Below, one piece after another: positions 42,001-50,215 of a DNA stretch of 64,000 nucleotides; position 1 is the first letter of the stretch; each line of letters begins with the position of its first letter. This DNA comes from DATAWZ01 sp036266975. Its GTDB lineage: Bacteria; Actinomycetota; Thermoleophilia; Solirubrobacterales; Solirubrobacteraceae. A program made the translations under genes and the position numbers. The notes beneath the pieces were generated by a model. It saw only the letters and a list, made by a program, of their open reading frames with translations, ran no database searches and was not told where the DNA came from. The DNA lies in contig DATAWZ010000022.1 in assembly GCA_036266975.1 (NCBI GenBank), forward strand, positions 33,515 through 97,514, read 5' to 3'.

Positions 42001-42786
42001 CTCCCACGTCGCGCGCGACTGGGTCGAGGTGGCGGCCTGGATGACCGGCACGTCGAGCGCCGCGAGCGCCGAGGCGTCCCACTCGTCGGCCGCCCCCGAG
42101 CCGCCGGTGGCCAGCATCGTGGTGATCAGCGCGTCGACGCGCCCGTCGAGCAGCTCGAGCGCGGGCACGCGGCCGCGCTCGTCGCGGCGCAGCGTGTAGC
42201 TCCAGACCGCGAGCGCGTTGGCGCCCGCATCCTCGAGCGCCGCGCACAGCGCGTCGACGAACGCCGTGTTGCCGGTCAGGTGGTGCGAGCGATAGAAGCA
42301 CACGCCGACCGTCGGGCGCCGCGGATCGACGACGTGGTCGCGGTAGACGCCGAGGTCGGGTACCTCGTGCGGCGGCTCGAAGCCGTAGCCGGAGAGCAGG
42401 AACGTGTCCGACAGGAAGCGCAGGAGCTGCTCGACGTTGTCGATGTCGCCGTGGCGCAGGTATTCCCCCGCGGCGGCCACCGCGCCGGCGGGCGCGCTCG
42501 AGAGCGCGGTCATCTCGGCGTCGGGCTCGGCCTCGCCGCCGAGCGCGATCAATACCAGGCCGGACGCGTCGCAGCGCGCCTTCAGCTCGTCGATCCCGCC
42601 CGGCCAGCCGCGCCGGCCGCCGAGCACGCGGCAGAGCACGACGCGCGCGCCGGCGAGCAGCTCCTGCAGGTCGGGCGCCCCAGCCGGGTTCGCGCAGCGC
42701 AGCTCGGGGAAGTCATCCGCCAGCCGCCGCCGCGCGGCGCTCGCCGCGAGGATCTCGGTGTCGGCCGTGGTCAGGAAGCGCAGCAC
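38998..42786 (-). CDS. cobN: Cobaltochelatase large subunit CobN with two in-frame repeat inserts
   Basis: Catalytic H-type subunit that inserts cobalt into hydrogenobyrinate a,c-diamide. The 1262-residue product matches CobN/ChlH throughout, with GNVLIAIQPPRGYGEDP, HHYLAVYRWIDARWGADAIVHLGKHGTLEWLPGK and the C-terminal SMIRHGYKGAAELSATVDYLFGYDATA. Two copies of the dispersed repeat add YEGGAAGREAGEPGPP (about 443-457) and YEGGAAGRRPASRAPR (about 495-509) just before the conserved segments LYVDGEDF and AIYHDPELPPTHHYLA. GTG 42786 has GGAGGG 7 bases upstream and overlaps the cobQ end by 16 bp. Confidence 0.93.
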   Translation of the reverse strand: MLRFLTTADTEILAASAARRRLADDFPELRCANPAGAPDLQELLAGARVVLCRVLGGRRGWPGGIDELKARCDASGLVLIALGGEAEPDAEMTALSSAPAGAVAAAGEYLRHGDIDNVEQLLRFLSDTFLLSGYGFEPPHEVPDLGVYRDHVVDPRRPTVGVCFYRSHHLTGNTAFVDALCAALEDAGANALAVWSYTLRRDERGRVPALELLDGRVDALITTMLATGGSGAADEWDASALAALDVPVIQAATSTQSRATWEASASGLSPLDAATQVAIPEFDGRLLGGVISFKERDAQGMPIGYLADPERCARVARLAVRFARLRHLPAGERRVAVLLTSFPTRHAKVGMAVGLDTPASALALLDALAADGMDVERPFAHGDELMHALIGAGGHDPEFLTDEQLASAPLRLGVGEYLAWYATLPGALRSAVEAQWGPPPGDRYEGGAAGREAGEPGPPSSLYVDGEDFVIAGLALGNVLIAIQPPRGYGEDPLEYEGGAAGRRPASRAPRSAIYHDPELPPTHHYLAVYRWIDARWGADAIVHLGKHGTLEWLPGKVLALGPGCAPDAALGDVPLVYPFVVNDPGEGVQAKRRAHAVIVDHLVPAMMRADTYDELAELETLLDDYARLEVLDPPKLPALAARIWSAIERANLQGELGVSERPDDLGELVGHIDGYLCEVKDIQIKDGLHILGRAPQGEQLRGLTSALLRLGSGGRLGLRQAVGAAFGLDEPALVRAPGAPAPPGDVGALLERFPGPGASAGDLVDRLEQAQAALLEALASRGWAFDGAVCEQVLGRADRDVQEVLRFAAEEVVPLLARTDGELAAVVAALRGRHVPAGPSGAPTRGRLDVLPTGRNFYSVDPRALPSELAWEVGQRLADALIDKHGSAPEMVGLVAWGTSAMRTGGDDVAEMLALLGARPVWDRESRRVRGVEAIPLAELGRPRIDVTVRISGFFRDAFPHLVALLDDAVRMVASLEEPDDQNFVAKHVRADSASLAGELAATRVFGSAPGTYGAGLSQLIEARGWRDEGDLASVYEAWGGYAYGRGVTGASASEAMRACYSRIEVAVKNVDSREHDILDSDDYYQYHGGMVAMVRSLRGSDPAAYMGDSSDPSRVISRTLGEETRRVFRARVANPRWIASMIRHGYKGAAELSATVDYLFGYDATAGVADDWMYETVAERYLLDADIAEFMARSNPWAGRAIAERLLEAADRGLWGSPSEETLGAIREQFLALEGELEDAAGWPARPADGASSARGGGGS
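41259..41300. repeat. Dispersed palindromic repeat, copy C (inside cobN)
   Basis: A 42-bp short form with left end GGGCCCGGCTCGCCGG, hairpin GCCGGCC/GGCCGGC and right end GCGCCACCCTCGT. It lacks the central CTGCCTGCC/C-run part of copies A and B. On the minus strand it is read in frame as YEGGAAGRRPASRAP within CobN. Confidence 0.85.
41414..41456. repeat. Dispersed palindromic repeat, copy D (inside cobN)
   Basis: A 43-bp short form nearly identical to copy C, 155 bp away and in the same orientation. One extra base in the hairpin loop moves the second half of the element into another frame, so it reads YEGGAAGREAGEPGP, yet no stop arises and the gene frame is kept. Confidence 0.85.
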
Positions 42787-44270
42787 GGGCGTCCCTCCGC
42801 GGCGATGGCGGGCACGCCGCCCTCGATCAGCGCCGTGACCCGCTCGGTGTCGACGTGGGCGGCGACGAGGTCGCCGAGCACGTCCAGCCGCGCCTCGCGC
42901 GCGGCGGCGAACGGCTGGGTGCCCGGCACGAACCGGCGGCCCCGCCACTGCGCGACGCGCGCGAGCAGCGCCCGGCGGAACTCGTCGCTCTCCAGCGCGC
43001 CGTGCCAGGAGGTGCCGAGCGTCCGGCCGACCCGGCAGCCCTCCTGCCCGTCGATCAGCGGCTCGCCGCCGAGGCGCTCGACGCGCCCGTGGCGGATCTC
43101 GTAGCCGCTGACCGCGGCGCCGAGCCAGTCACAGCGCCCGGTGCGGCGGCGCAGCACCTTCTGGGCGCCGAAGGCGGTGCGCACGGGGACGAGACCGAGG
43201 CCCTCCACCACACCCCGGTGCGACTCGAATTCATCCCCGATCCTCTGCCCGATCATCTGGTAGCCCCCGCAGATCCCGAGGAGCGGCCCGTCCGCCCGCG
43301 CCCGCGCCGCGAGCGCGCGGTGCAGGCCGTCGGCGCGCAGCCGCTCGAGGTCCTCGACCGTCGCCTTGGTCCCGGGGATCACGACGAGGTCGGCGCGCTC
43401 GATGTCGGCGGCCGAGCGCGTGTAGCGCACGCGCACGCCGGGCTCGGCGGCGAGCGCGTCGAGGTCGGTGAAGTTGCTCATCCAGCGCAGCCGCACGACG
43501 GCGACGTCGAGCGTGTCGCCGCTCGTCGGCGCCTCCGGGCGCCGCGCCTCGAGCGCGAGCGAATCCTCGGCGTCGAGCCACAGCTCCTGCACGTAGGGCA
43601 GCACGCCGAGCGTCTCCCGGCCGGTGCGCTCGCGCAGCTGGGTGAGCCCCGGCGCGAGAATCGAGCGATCGCCGCGGAATTTATTGATTAAAAAGCCGGC
43701 GACGTGGGCTTGGTCGGGAGGCTCGAGGAGTGCGAGCGTCCCGTACAGCGACGCGAAGACGCCGCCGCGGTCGATGTCGGCGACGATCAGCACCGGCAGC
43801 CCGGCGGCGCGCGCGAGGCCGAGGTTGGCCAGGTCGGCGTGGCGCAGGTTGATCTCGGCCGGGCTGCCCGCGCCCTCGCAGATGACCACGTCGTACTGCG
43901 CCCGCAGCTGCGCGAGCGCGTCGGCGACGATCGGCGCGAGCTGCCCCTTGAGCTGCTGGTAGTTGGTCGCGCTCGCGTCGGCGTAGGGGCGGCCCATGAC
44001 GATGACCTGGCTGTGGCGCTCGCCCGAGGGCTTGATGAGGATCGGGTTCATCGCCGCCGTCGGCTCGATCCCCGCGGCGGCGGCCTGCATCGCCTGGGCG
44101 CGGCCGATCTCGTGGCCGGAGGCGGTGACGACCGAGTTCAGCGACATGTTCTGCGCCTTGAAGGGCGCCACGCGCACGCCTTGGCGGTGCAGCCAGCGGC
44201 ACAGGGCGGCCACGACGACCGACTTGCCGGCGTCCGAGTGGGTGCCGCAGACGAGCAGCGCGCCCCTCAT
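42771..44270 (-). CDS. cobQ: Cobyric acid synthase CobQ
   Basis: Glutamine-dependent amidation of the b, d, e and g carboxylates of adenosylcobyrinate a,c-diamide. The 499-residue product has the ATPase start LLVCGTHSDAGKSVVVAAL, KAQNMSLNSVVT, EGAGSPAEINLR, and a C-terminal glutaminase with LGICGGYQMIGQ and a YEIRHGRVE motif. ATG 44270 overlaps the cbiB stop (ATGA). The conserved FLINKFRG motif is encoded by an unusual run of AT-rich codons including TTA at 43691-43689. Confidence 0.95.
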   Translation of the reverse strand: MRGALLVCGTHSDAGKSVVVAALCRWLHRQGVRVAPFKAQNMSLNSVVTASGHEIGRAQAMQAAAAGIEPTAAMNPILIKPSGERHSQVIVMGRPYADASATNYQQLKGQLAPIVADALAQLRAQYDVVICEGAGSPAEINLRHADLANLGLARAAGLPVLIVADIDRGGVFASLYGTLALLEPPDQAHVAGFLINKFRGDRSILAPGLTQLRERTGRETLGVLPYVQELWLDAEDSLALEARRPEAPTSGDTLDVAVVRLRWMSNFTDLDALAAEPGVRVRYTRSAADIERADLVVIPGTKATVEDLERLRADGLHRALAARARADGPLLGICGGYQMIGQRIGDEFESHRGVVEGLGLVPVRTAFGAQKVLRRRTGRCDWLGAAVSGYEIRHGRVERLGGEPLIDGQEGCRVGRTLGTSWHGALESDEFRRALLARVAQWRGRRFVPGTQPFAAAREARLDVLGDLVAAHVDTERVTALIEGGVPAIAAEGRPCCAS

Positions 44271-45175
44271 CGTGACACCGCCACGCAGACGGCCAGGGCC
44301 CCGGCGCCGACCGCGCGCGAGAGCCGCGCGGCGCGCTGGATGTCGCGAGGGGTGGGCGCGGCGCCGTCGCCGAGCGTGCCGCGCCGCTCGACGCGGCCCC
44401 GGTAGGCGAGCTCGCCCCCGAGGCGGACGTGCAACGCGCCGGCGAACGCGGCCTCCATGCGCCCGGCGTTGGGGCTCGGATGGTCGGCGCCGTCGCGCCA
44501 GACGGTTCGGGCGGCCGCGATCGGCGAGCCGCCGACGAGCGGCGCGAGCGCGGCGCTCAGCGCGGCGCCCAGCCGCGCCGCGGGCCAGCCGAGCGCGTCG
44601 TCGAGCCTCGCCGAGGCCCAGCCGAAGTCCTCGTAGCGGTCGTTGTGGTGGCCGACCATCGCGTCCAGCGTGTTGGCGGCGCGGTAGCCGGCGACGCCGG
44701 CCGGCCCGGCCAGCGCGCCCCACCACAGCGCGCCGACGACCGCGTCGCTCGTGTTCTCGGCCAGTGACTCGACCACGGCGCGGCTGATCTGGGTCTCGTC
44801 GAGGGTGTCGGCGTCGCGGCCGCAGAGGGCGGGCAGGGCGCGGCGCGCCTCGGCGAGCCGGCCGCGTTCGAGCAGCTCGGCGATCGCGATTGCCTCGCCG
44901 GCGAGCGATCGCCCGCCGAGCGCGATCCAGGCCAGGACGGCGAGCGCCGCGGTACGCCCGCCGGCGCGCGCGAGCAGCTCGGCGCCGATCGCGCTGCCGA
45001 GCACGAGCACGCCGGTGTAGGCCCCGCCGCGGACCCGCGAGGGCGCGTACAGCCGCCGCTCCAGCCCGAGCGCGAGGCGCCCGAGGCCGGCGACCGGGTG
45101 GGCGCGCCGCGGATCGCCGAAGGCCATGTCCGCGGCGTAGCCGCAGATCAGGCCGTACCTGCTGCTCAGCGGCAT
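44267..45175 (-). CDS. cbiB: Adenosylcobinamide-phosphate synthase CbiB/CobD
   Basis: Membrane enzyme that attaches aminopropanol (phosphate) to adenosylcobyric acid. The product has 302 residues from ATG 45175, which has AGAAGG 8 bases upstream; a GTG at 45184 is an alternative start but overlaps that site. Motifs are GDPRRAHPVAGLG, SLAENTSDAVVGALWWGALAG, YRAANTLDAMVGHHNDRYEDFGWASARLDD. It is the first gene after the cobalamin riboswitch and opens a nine-gene operon. Confidence 0.93.
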   Translation of the reverse strand: MPLSSRYGLICGYAADMAFGDPRRAHPVAGLGRLALGLERRLYAPSRVRGGAYTGVLVLGSAIGAELLARAGGRTAALAVLAWIALGGRSLAGEAIAIAELLERGRLAEARRALPALCGRDADTLDETQISRAVVESLAENTSDAVVGALWWGALAGPAGVAGYRAANTLDAMVGHHNDRYEDFGWASARLDDALGWPAARLGAALSAALAPLVGGSPIAAARTVWRDGADHPSPNAGRMEAAFAGALHVRLGGELAYRGRVERRGTLGDGAAPTPRDIQRAARLSRAVGAGALAVCVAVSR

Positions 45176-45199
45176 CGGAGCCACCTTCTGGGGATCGTG

Positions 45200-45327
45200 C
45201 GTCCCTCGTTCGGAAGGGCCGTGGCGGGTGAGTTCCTGGCTTGCGGGCCGCCGATGGCGTCCCGGTCACAGTGGCGCGACCGCCCCGGAGTCACACCGGG
45301 TTCCTCGCACCGCCACGCGGAAGCACG
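45200..45327 (-). promoter_or_regulatory. Cobalamin riboswitch
   Basis: On the minus strand, downstream of a possible promoter, the sequence carries the conserved cobalamin riboswitch core: GAGGAACCCGGTG (45306-45294), GACTCCGGGGCGG, GCCACTGTGA (CACTGTGA at 45273-45266) and the B12 box AGCCAGGAACTCACCCGCC (45241-45223). The B12 box ends about 48 bases before the cbiB ATG and 34 before its AGAAGG ribosome-binding site, so control of translation is plausible. It would repress the cbiB-cobQ-cobN-chlID-cobO-cobB-cobUC-cobL-cobM operon when adenosylcobalamin is plentiful. Confidence 0.93.
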
Positions 45328-45330
45328 GAT

Positions 45331-45338
45331 GGTATACC
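45331..45338. promoter_or_regulatory. Possible shared -10 region between cbiB and bluB-cobT
   Basis: The palindrome GGTATACC lies just upstream of the riboswitch on the minus strand and about 52 bp upstream of the bluB-cobT start on the plus strand. It could hold -10 elements for both directions. No clear -35 hexamer was seen. Confidence 0.3.
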
Positions 45339-45389
45339 CGGCCGGCAGCGGTCGGGGCGCGCCGGGCGAGGCTCTACCCTTGCCCAGGC

Positions 45390-47144
45390 ATGAGCGCCGC
45401 CAGCCGTCTGCGACGCCCGGCCACCCCGGCCGGCTACGACCCCTCCCGCGCCGCGCAGCGCGCCGCCGATCCCGAGGGCTGGCGCTACCCCGACGAGGCG
45501 CGCGAGGCGGTCTACCGCGTGATCGCGCAGCGGCGCGACATTCGCCGCTTCCGTCCCGACGAGGTCGGCGAGGCGGTGCTCGAGCGGATCCTGCAGGCCG
45601 CCCATCAGGCCCCGTCGGTCGGGCTCATGCAGCCCTGGCGGCTGATCGTCGTGCGCGAGCTTGGGACCCGGGTGGCCATGCGGCGGCTGGCCCAGCGCGA
45701 GCGGCTGCGCCAGGCCGAGCGCTTTGACCGGCGGGCGCGGCAGTTCCTGGACCAGAAGGTCGAGGGGATCGTCGAGGCGCCGGCCGGCGTCGTGGTCTGC
45801 TGCGACCACGGCGACCCCGGCGTGGAGGTGCTCGGGCGCGGCTCGATCCCCCAGACCGACGTCTACAGCACGGCCTGCGCGATCGAGAACCTGTGGCTCG
45901 CGGCCCGCGCCGAGGGGCTCGGCGTCGGCTGGGTGAGCTTCTACCGCCCCGAGGATCTGCGCGAGCTGCTGGGGATCCCGGCGCGGGTCGAGCCGCTCGC
46001 CTACCTGTGCCTGGGCTGGCCCGACGAGCGTCCGGTGCGCCCGGGGCTCGAGGCGGCCGGGTGGTCGGCGCGGGCGCCGCTGGAACGCGTCGTGATGCGC
46101 GAGCGCTGGTCCGGGGATCCGGTGTCGGTCCGTGACGGACCGAATGCAGAGGCGGCGATCGCGGCGCGCGACCGCTCGGACCGCCTGGTCAGGCCGGCCG
46201 GGAGCCTCGGCGTGCTCGAGGGCGTGATCGAGCGCTGGGCGCAGGTCACCGGGCAGGCGCCGCCCGCGCGGATACAGGCCGGGGTGCTCGTGCTCGCCGC
46301 CGACCACGGGCACGTGGCCCACGGCACGAGCCTGTTCGGCAGCGCGGTCTCCGCCCAGGTCGCGGCGGCCGCCGTGCGCGGCGAGACGGCGATCGGCGTG
46401 CTCGCGCGCCGCGGGGACCATCGGCTGCTCCTCGCCGACGTCGGCCTGCGCGGCGAGACGCCGCCCGGCGTGCGCGCCTGCAAGGTGGGCGCGGGCAGCG
46501 CCGACATGACCGCCTCGCCGGCCCTCACCGAGTTACAGCTCGACGCGGCGCTCGCCGCGGGCGCGGCGCTCGCCGGCGAGCTCGCCGACGCGGGCGTGCA
46601 GTGCCTGGCCCTCGGGGAGATCGGCATCGGTAACACCACGACCGCAGCGGCGCTCGTGAGCGCGCTGACCGGCGCGCCGCCGGCGGTGACCGTCGGGCGC
46701 GGGACGGGCCTCGACGCCGCGGGCCTGGAGCGCAAGCGCTTGGTCGTGACCCGGGCCCTCGAGCGCAGCGGCGCGCCGCGCGACGCACGGAGCGCGCTGC
46801 GGGAGCTGGGCGGGCTCGAACTGGCCGCGCTCGCCGGCGCCGCGATGGCGGCCCGCGCGCGACGCCTGCCGGTGCTGCTCGACGGCTACGTCGCCGGCGC
46901 CGCGGCGCTCGCCGCCGTCGAGCTCGAGCCCGCGCTCGCCGAGGTGCTGTTCGCGAGCCATCGCTCCGCCGAGCCCGGGCACGACCTGGTCCTGGCCGAG
47001 CTGGGGCTGGAGCCGCTGCTGGACCTGCGCATGCGCCTGGGCGAGGCGAGCGGCGCGCTGCTCGCGCTCGGGCTGATCGAGAGCGCCGGCGCACTGCACC
47101 GCGAGATGGCCACGTTCGAGGAGGCCGAGGTGGACACCGCCTGA
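45390..47144 (+). CDS. Fused 5,6-dimethylbenzimidazole synthase and nicotinate-nucleotide:DMB phosphoribosyltransferase (BluB-CobT)
   Basis: The 584-residue product makes and activates the lower ligand of cobalamin. Residues about 30-230 are BluB, a nitroreductase-fold flavin enzyme that breaks FMNH2 to DMB (RRDIRRFRPDEV, APSVGLMQPWRLIVV, GLGVGWVSFYRPEDLRELL). Residues about 245-584 are CobT (LVRPAGSLGVLE, VLAADHGHVAHGTS, LGEIGIGNTTTAAAL, VGRGTGLD). ATG 45390 is the first in-frame ATG before the BluB domain. It is divergent from cbiB and overlaps cobS as TGATG. Confidence 0.92.
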   Translation: MSAASRLRRPATPAGYDPSRAAQRAADPEGWRYPDEAREAVYRVIAQRRDIRRFRPDEVGEAVLERILQAAHQAPSVGLMQPWRLIVVRELGTRVAMRRLAQRERLRQAERFDRRARQFLDQKVEGIVEAPAGVVVCCDHGDPGVEVLGRGSIPQTDVYSTACAIENLWLAARAEGLGVGWVSFYRPEDLRELLGIPARVEPLAYLCLGWPDERPVRPGLEAAGWSARAPLERVVMRERWSGDPVSVRDGPNAEAAIAARDRSDRLVRPAGSLGVLEGVIERWAQVTGQAPPARIQAGVLVLAADHGHVAHGTSLFGSAVSAQVAAAAVRGETAIGVLARRGDHRLLLADVGLRGETPPGVRACKVGAGSADMTASPALTELQLDAALAAGAALAGELADAGVQCLALGEIGIGNTTTAAALVSALTGAPPAVTVGRGTGLDAAGLERKRLVVTRALERSGAPRDARSALRELGGLELAALAGAAMAARARRLPVLLDGYVAGAAALAAVELEPALAEVLFASHRSAEPGHDLVLAELGLEPLLDLRMRLGEASGALLALGLIESAGALHREMATFEEAEVDTA

Positions 47145-47920
47145 TGGAGGCCCGCAGCGCCGCCCCCCGACGCCGCGCCGCACGCGCCCATCCGCTGTCC
47201 GGGCTCGCCGGCGCGATCACGTTCCTGACCGTGGCGCCGCTGCCCGCGGTGGGCGCCGAGCTGACCGCCGCGGCCCCGTGGTTCCCGCTCGTCGGCGCGA
47301 TGATCGGGCTCGTCGCCGGCGGCGTGCGCGCCGCCGGACAGCGCCTGCTGCACGGTCACGCCCCGGGGAGCGCGCTCGCGGTGGGTGCGCTCGTGCTGCT
47401 CACCGGCGCGCTGCACCAGGACGGCCTGGCCGACACGGCCGACGCACTCGGCGCCCGGGGCGGGCGCGAGAAGCGCCTGGAGATCATGCGCGACTCCTCG
47501 ATCGGCGTCTTCGGGGCGCTGGCCCTGATCTTGTGGGCGATGCTGCTGTTCTCGGTCGTGGACGTGCTGTCGTTGAGCGACGCGCTGCGGGCGCTCGTCG
47601 TCGCCGGGGCCCTGAGTCGCTGGGCGGCGCTGCTGCACGCGGCGCGCACGTCGCCGGCGCGCTCGGACGGGCTCGGCGCGGCGCTCCAGGTCGGGCCGGG
47701 CGCGCTCGGCGTGGCGAGCGTGACCGCGCTCGTCATCGCGCTCGCCGTCGGCGATCCCGGCGCGGGGGCGGCGGCGCTCGCCGCGACGCTGCTGGTCGCC
47801 GGAGGGATGTCGCTGTACGCGCGGCGATCGCTCGGCGGGCGCACGGGCGACACGCTCGGCGCGACGGTGGCGATCGCCGAGGTGGCCGTCTGCGCCGTCC
47901 TGTGCGGCATCTGGCACTGA
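47144..47920 (+). CDS. cobS: Adenosylcobinamide-GDP ribazoletransferase CobS
   Basis: Integral membrane enzyme that joins adenosylcobinamide-GDP and alpha-ribazole in the last assembly step. The 258-residue product has the family start FLTVAPLPA, GALHQDGLADTADALG with the conserved aspartates, REKRLEIMRDSSIGVFGALAL, and several membrane helices, ending GGRTGDTLGATVAIAE. It follows bluB-cobT with a 1-base overlap. Confidence 0.95.
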   Translation: MEARSAAPRRRAARAHPLSGLAGAITFLTVAPLPAVGAELTAAAPWFPLVGAMIGLVAGGVRAAGQRLLHGHAPGSALAVGALVLLTGALHQDGLADTADALGARGGREKRLEIMRDSSIGVFGALALILWAMLLFSVVDVLSLSDALRALVVAGALSRWAALLHAARTSPARSDGLGAALQVGPGALGVASVTALVIALAVGDPGAGAAALAATLLVAGGMSLYARRSLGGRTGDTLGATVAIAEVAVCAVLCGIWH

Positions 47921-47940
47921 TCGCGCGAGCTCACGCGCGA
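47921..47940. terminator. Hairpin between convergent cobS and secreted-protein gene
   Basis: TCGCGCG (47921-47927) and CGCGCGA (47934-47940) form a 7-bp stem with a 6-base loop in the 30-bp gap between two convergent stops. No T-run is present. Confidence 0.4.
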
Positions 47941-47950
47941 GCTACGGCGC

Positions 47951-50215
47951 CTATCCGAAGCGCACGAACCGTGCCGCCGCGGTGTGGGCCGAGAGGACGC
48001 TGTTGCCCAGGAAGCGCACGGTGAGCTTCACCCTCCCGTGACCCTTCAGGCGTTTGGCCGAGAAGCTCGCGCGGCTGCGGAACGTGCACGATCTGCTCAG
48101 GCTCACCCGGCGCGTGGAGAGGACCTTGCTGCCGTGCTTGACCTGGACCGAGACCCGCCCCCGACAACCGAGCTTCCTGCCCACCCCCGCCGGCAGCAGG
48201 ATCGTGCCCGATGTCGTGAGCCGGTAGGGAGCGACCCGCGCCCGCGCCGGCCTGACGTGCACCGTGATCCTCCGCGGCGGCGGCAGCAAGGTGCGGAACG
48301 TCCTGTCCGCGCCGTAGCTCGCGCCCGCCGACCCCGACGCCACCAGGCGGTAGTGGTAGGTCGTCGCCGGGTGCAGCCCGCTCACCCGTGCGCTCACCGC
48401 CGATGCCGTTCCCGAGGCCCCGCGCGTGGCCGCGCTCGTCTGCAGCCCGTAGGCCGTCGTCGTGCCGACCTGGAAGCGGTAGGAGACCGGCGCGCCGCCG
48501 GGCGTCAGCGTCCCGCTCAGCGTCGCCGCCGTGCTCGTGCGCGCCGACGCCGAACCGGTCAGCGCCAGCGGCGGCGCGGTCGCCGGCAGCGCCAGCGTGA
48601 CCCGCTCGCTCGCGCTGCCCGTCGCCCCCGAGTTCGAGGTCACCGTCGCGGTCACCGTGTTCGCCCCCGGCGCCAGCGGCACCGACGCGCTGAACGTGCT
48701 CCCCGCCAGCGATGCCGGCACGCCGTTGACGGTCACCGAGCTGACGCCCGAGCCCGCCGCCGCCGTCCCTGTGACCGTCACCGGCGAGGCGCCCACGGTC
48801 GCCCCGCCCACTGGCGAGGAGAGCGAGATCGCCGGGGGCTGGAAGTGATCCTGGGCGACCTGCGCGTCGCGGGTCACCGCCGCCAGCGTGAACTCGGTCG
48901 AATACGCATAGCCGATGTCCACGCTTCCCGAGGCGGGCACCGTCACCGCCTCCGGCGCGTCGAAGACCGCGTCGCCGTAGCCTGCGGCGGCCGTGAACGC
49001 GAACGGACCGGACGGAGCCTGCGCGTAGGTGATCGCGCCGCGCGCCCCGCTCGTGCCGCCGTCGGGGACCGTGTTGTTCTCGATCAGGATCGACGCCGGC
49101 GCCGTCGAGGGGACCGAGACGCTGTCGCCCGCGACATGGGTCGCGAACGATGACTGACCCGGGAACTCGTAGCTGACCTGGTCTCCACCGAACCCCTCGT
49201 TCGCGAAGATCTGGTCGTTCTCGAGCAGCAGGCTGAGCGAGTGGCTCGCCCCGTCGGTGCTCGAGTAGGCGTCCTCGATGTAGACGATGTGCCCGTCGTC
49301 GGTCTGCGTCACCGTGCGCGTGAGCTGTACGCCGCTCGCGACGAGCGCGGTGCAGTTGCCGGTCGTCACCGGGAACAGATTGCCCGAGCAGAAGTCGATC
49401 GGTTCCTGCTCGGTGTAGCTCAGGTCGCCATCGGCGCTGTCCTGCGTGAACGACAGCGTCAACGACGGGAAGCCGACGATGCCGTTCGTCGACTCGCTGA
49501 AGGCGTCGTAATAGAGGCCCGCGGGCGGGTAGGCGTCGTGGCCGTCGACCTCGATCCCCGACCGCGTCGGGTCGGACGCCGCCTGTGCCTCGACAAAGTC
49601 GTTGCAGTAGAAGCCGTAGCTGTCGAACTGGCCGAAGACGCTCGGATCAAATTGGTAGCTGTCGTCGAGTCCGCAGCTTCCCAGCGAGTCGTAGTCGTCG
49701 GTCGCCGTCAGCTGGGGCGCGTAGGCATAGAAGTCGACGAGCGCGCCGGACGACATGGTGGGGTCGAGATACCCGACCGCCACCCGCGGCCCGGCGTAGC
49801 TCGCCAGCCCCGACGTGGGGGTCGTGCCGGCGGGAACCGCGCGCAGCCGGCAGAGCTGGTACTCGCCCTGCTCGAGCGCGCTCAGCAGAACGGTGGTCGT
49901 GAACGAGCCGTCGGCCTGCACCGGCACCGCCGACGCGACGGTGCTTCCCAGCGTGGTCCCCGTCGACCCGTTGTCGCTGTAGCAGTCGATGTCCACCTCA
50001 TCGCCCATGGTCCCGTCCGAGGCCCCGGAGATCGTCACGTTCTGCGTCTGCCCCTGGTCGAAACCGAAGAACGGGTCCGCCGGGGTAGTGATCGACGAGG
50101 AGGTGACGGTCGCCTGCGCGCTCGCCGCGCCAGCCAGTCCTGCCACCAAGGCGACCGCCAGCGCCCACCGCACGCAGCGCCGCACACGCCCACTCCGCAT
50201 CGCCTCGTCGAACAC
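47951..50215 (-). CDS. Secreted multidomain protein with bacterial Ig-like and Fn3-like domains
   Basis: The 754-residue product starts with a signal peptide (about VRRCVRWALAVALVAGLAGAASA). A large N-terminal region of about 430 residues is rich in D, S, T, G and Y, without a recognised fold. It is followed by a glucodextranase-B/Ig-like domain (PVTVTGTAAAGSGVSSVTVNG), an Fn3-like domain (TLTPGGAPVSYRFQVGTTTAYG, HPATTYHYRLVASG) and a basic beta-strand C-terminal domain. The GTG at 50215 is preferred because GGGAGG lies 7 bases upstream; ATG 50200 is the alternative. A cell-surface or adhesion role is inferred. Confidence 0.75.
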   Translation of the reverse strand: MFDEAMRSGRVRRCVRWALAVALVAGLAGAASAQATVTSSSITTPADPFFGFDQGQTQNVTISGASDGTMGDEVDIDCYSDNGSTGTTLGSTVASAVPVQADGSFTTTVLLSALEQGEYQLCRLRAVPAGTTPTSGLASYAGPRVAVGYLDPTMSSGALVDFYAYAPQLTATDDYDSLGSCGLDDSYQFDPSVFGQFDSYGFYCNDFVEAQAASDPTRSGIEVDGHDAYPPAGLYYDAFSESTNGIVGFPSLTLSFTQDSADGDLSYTEQEPIDFCSGNLFPVTTGNCTALVASGVQLTRTVTQTDDGHIVYIEDAYSSTDGASHSLSLLLENDQIFANEGFGGDQVSYEFPGQSSFATHVAGDSVSVPSTAPASILIENNTVPDGGTSGARGAITYAQAPSGPFAFTAAAGYGDAVFDAPEAVTVPASGSVDIGYAYSTEFTLAAVTRDAQVAQDHFQPPAISLSSPVGGATVGASPVTVTGTAAAGSGVSSVTVNGVPASLAGSTFSASVPLAPGANTVTATVTSNSGATGSASERVTLALPATAPPLALTGSASARTSTAATLSGTLTPGGAPVSYRFQVGTTTAYGLQTSAATRGASGTASAVSARVSGLHPATTYHYRLVASGSAGASYGADRTFRTLLPPPRRITVHVRPARARVAPYRLTTSGTILLPAGVGRKLGCRGRVSVQVKHGSKVLSTRRVSLSRSCTFRSRASFSAKRLKGHGRVKLTVRFLGNSVLSAHTAAARFVRFG

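Noticed and set aside
45300..45389. Second riboswitch for bluB-cobT
   Set aside because: No B12 box in the plus orientation and too little space before the start codon.
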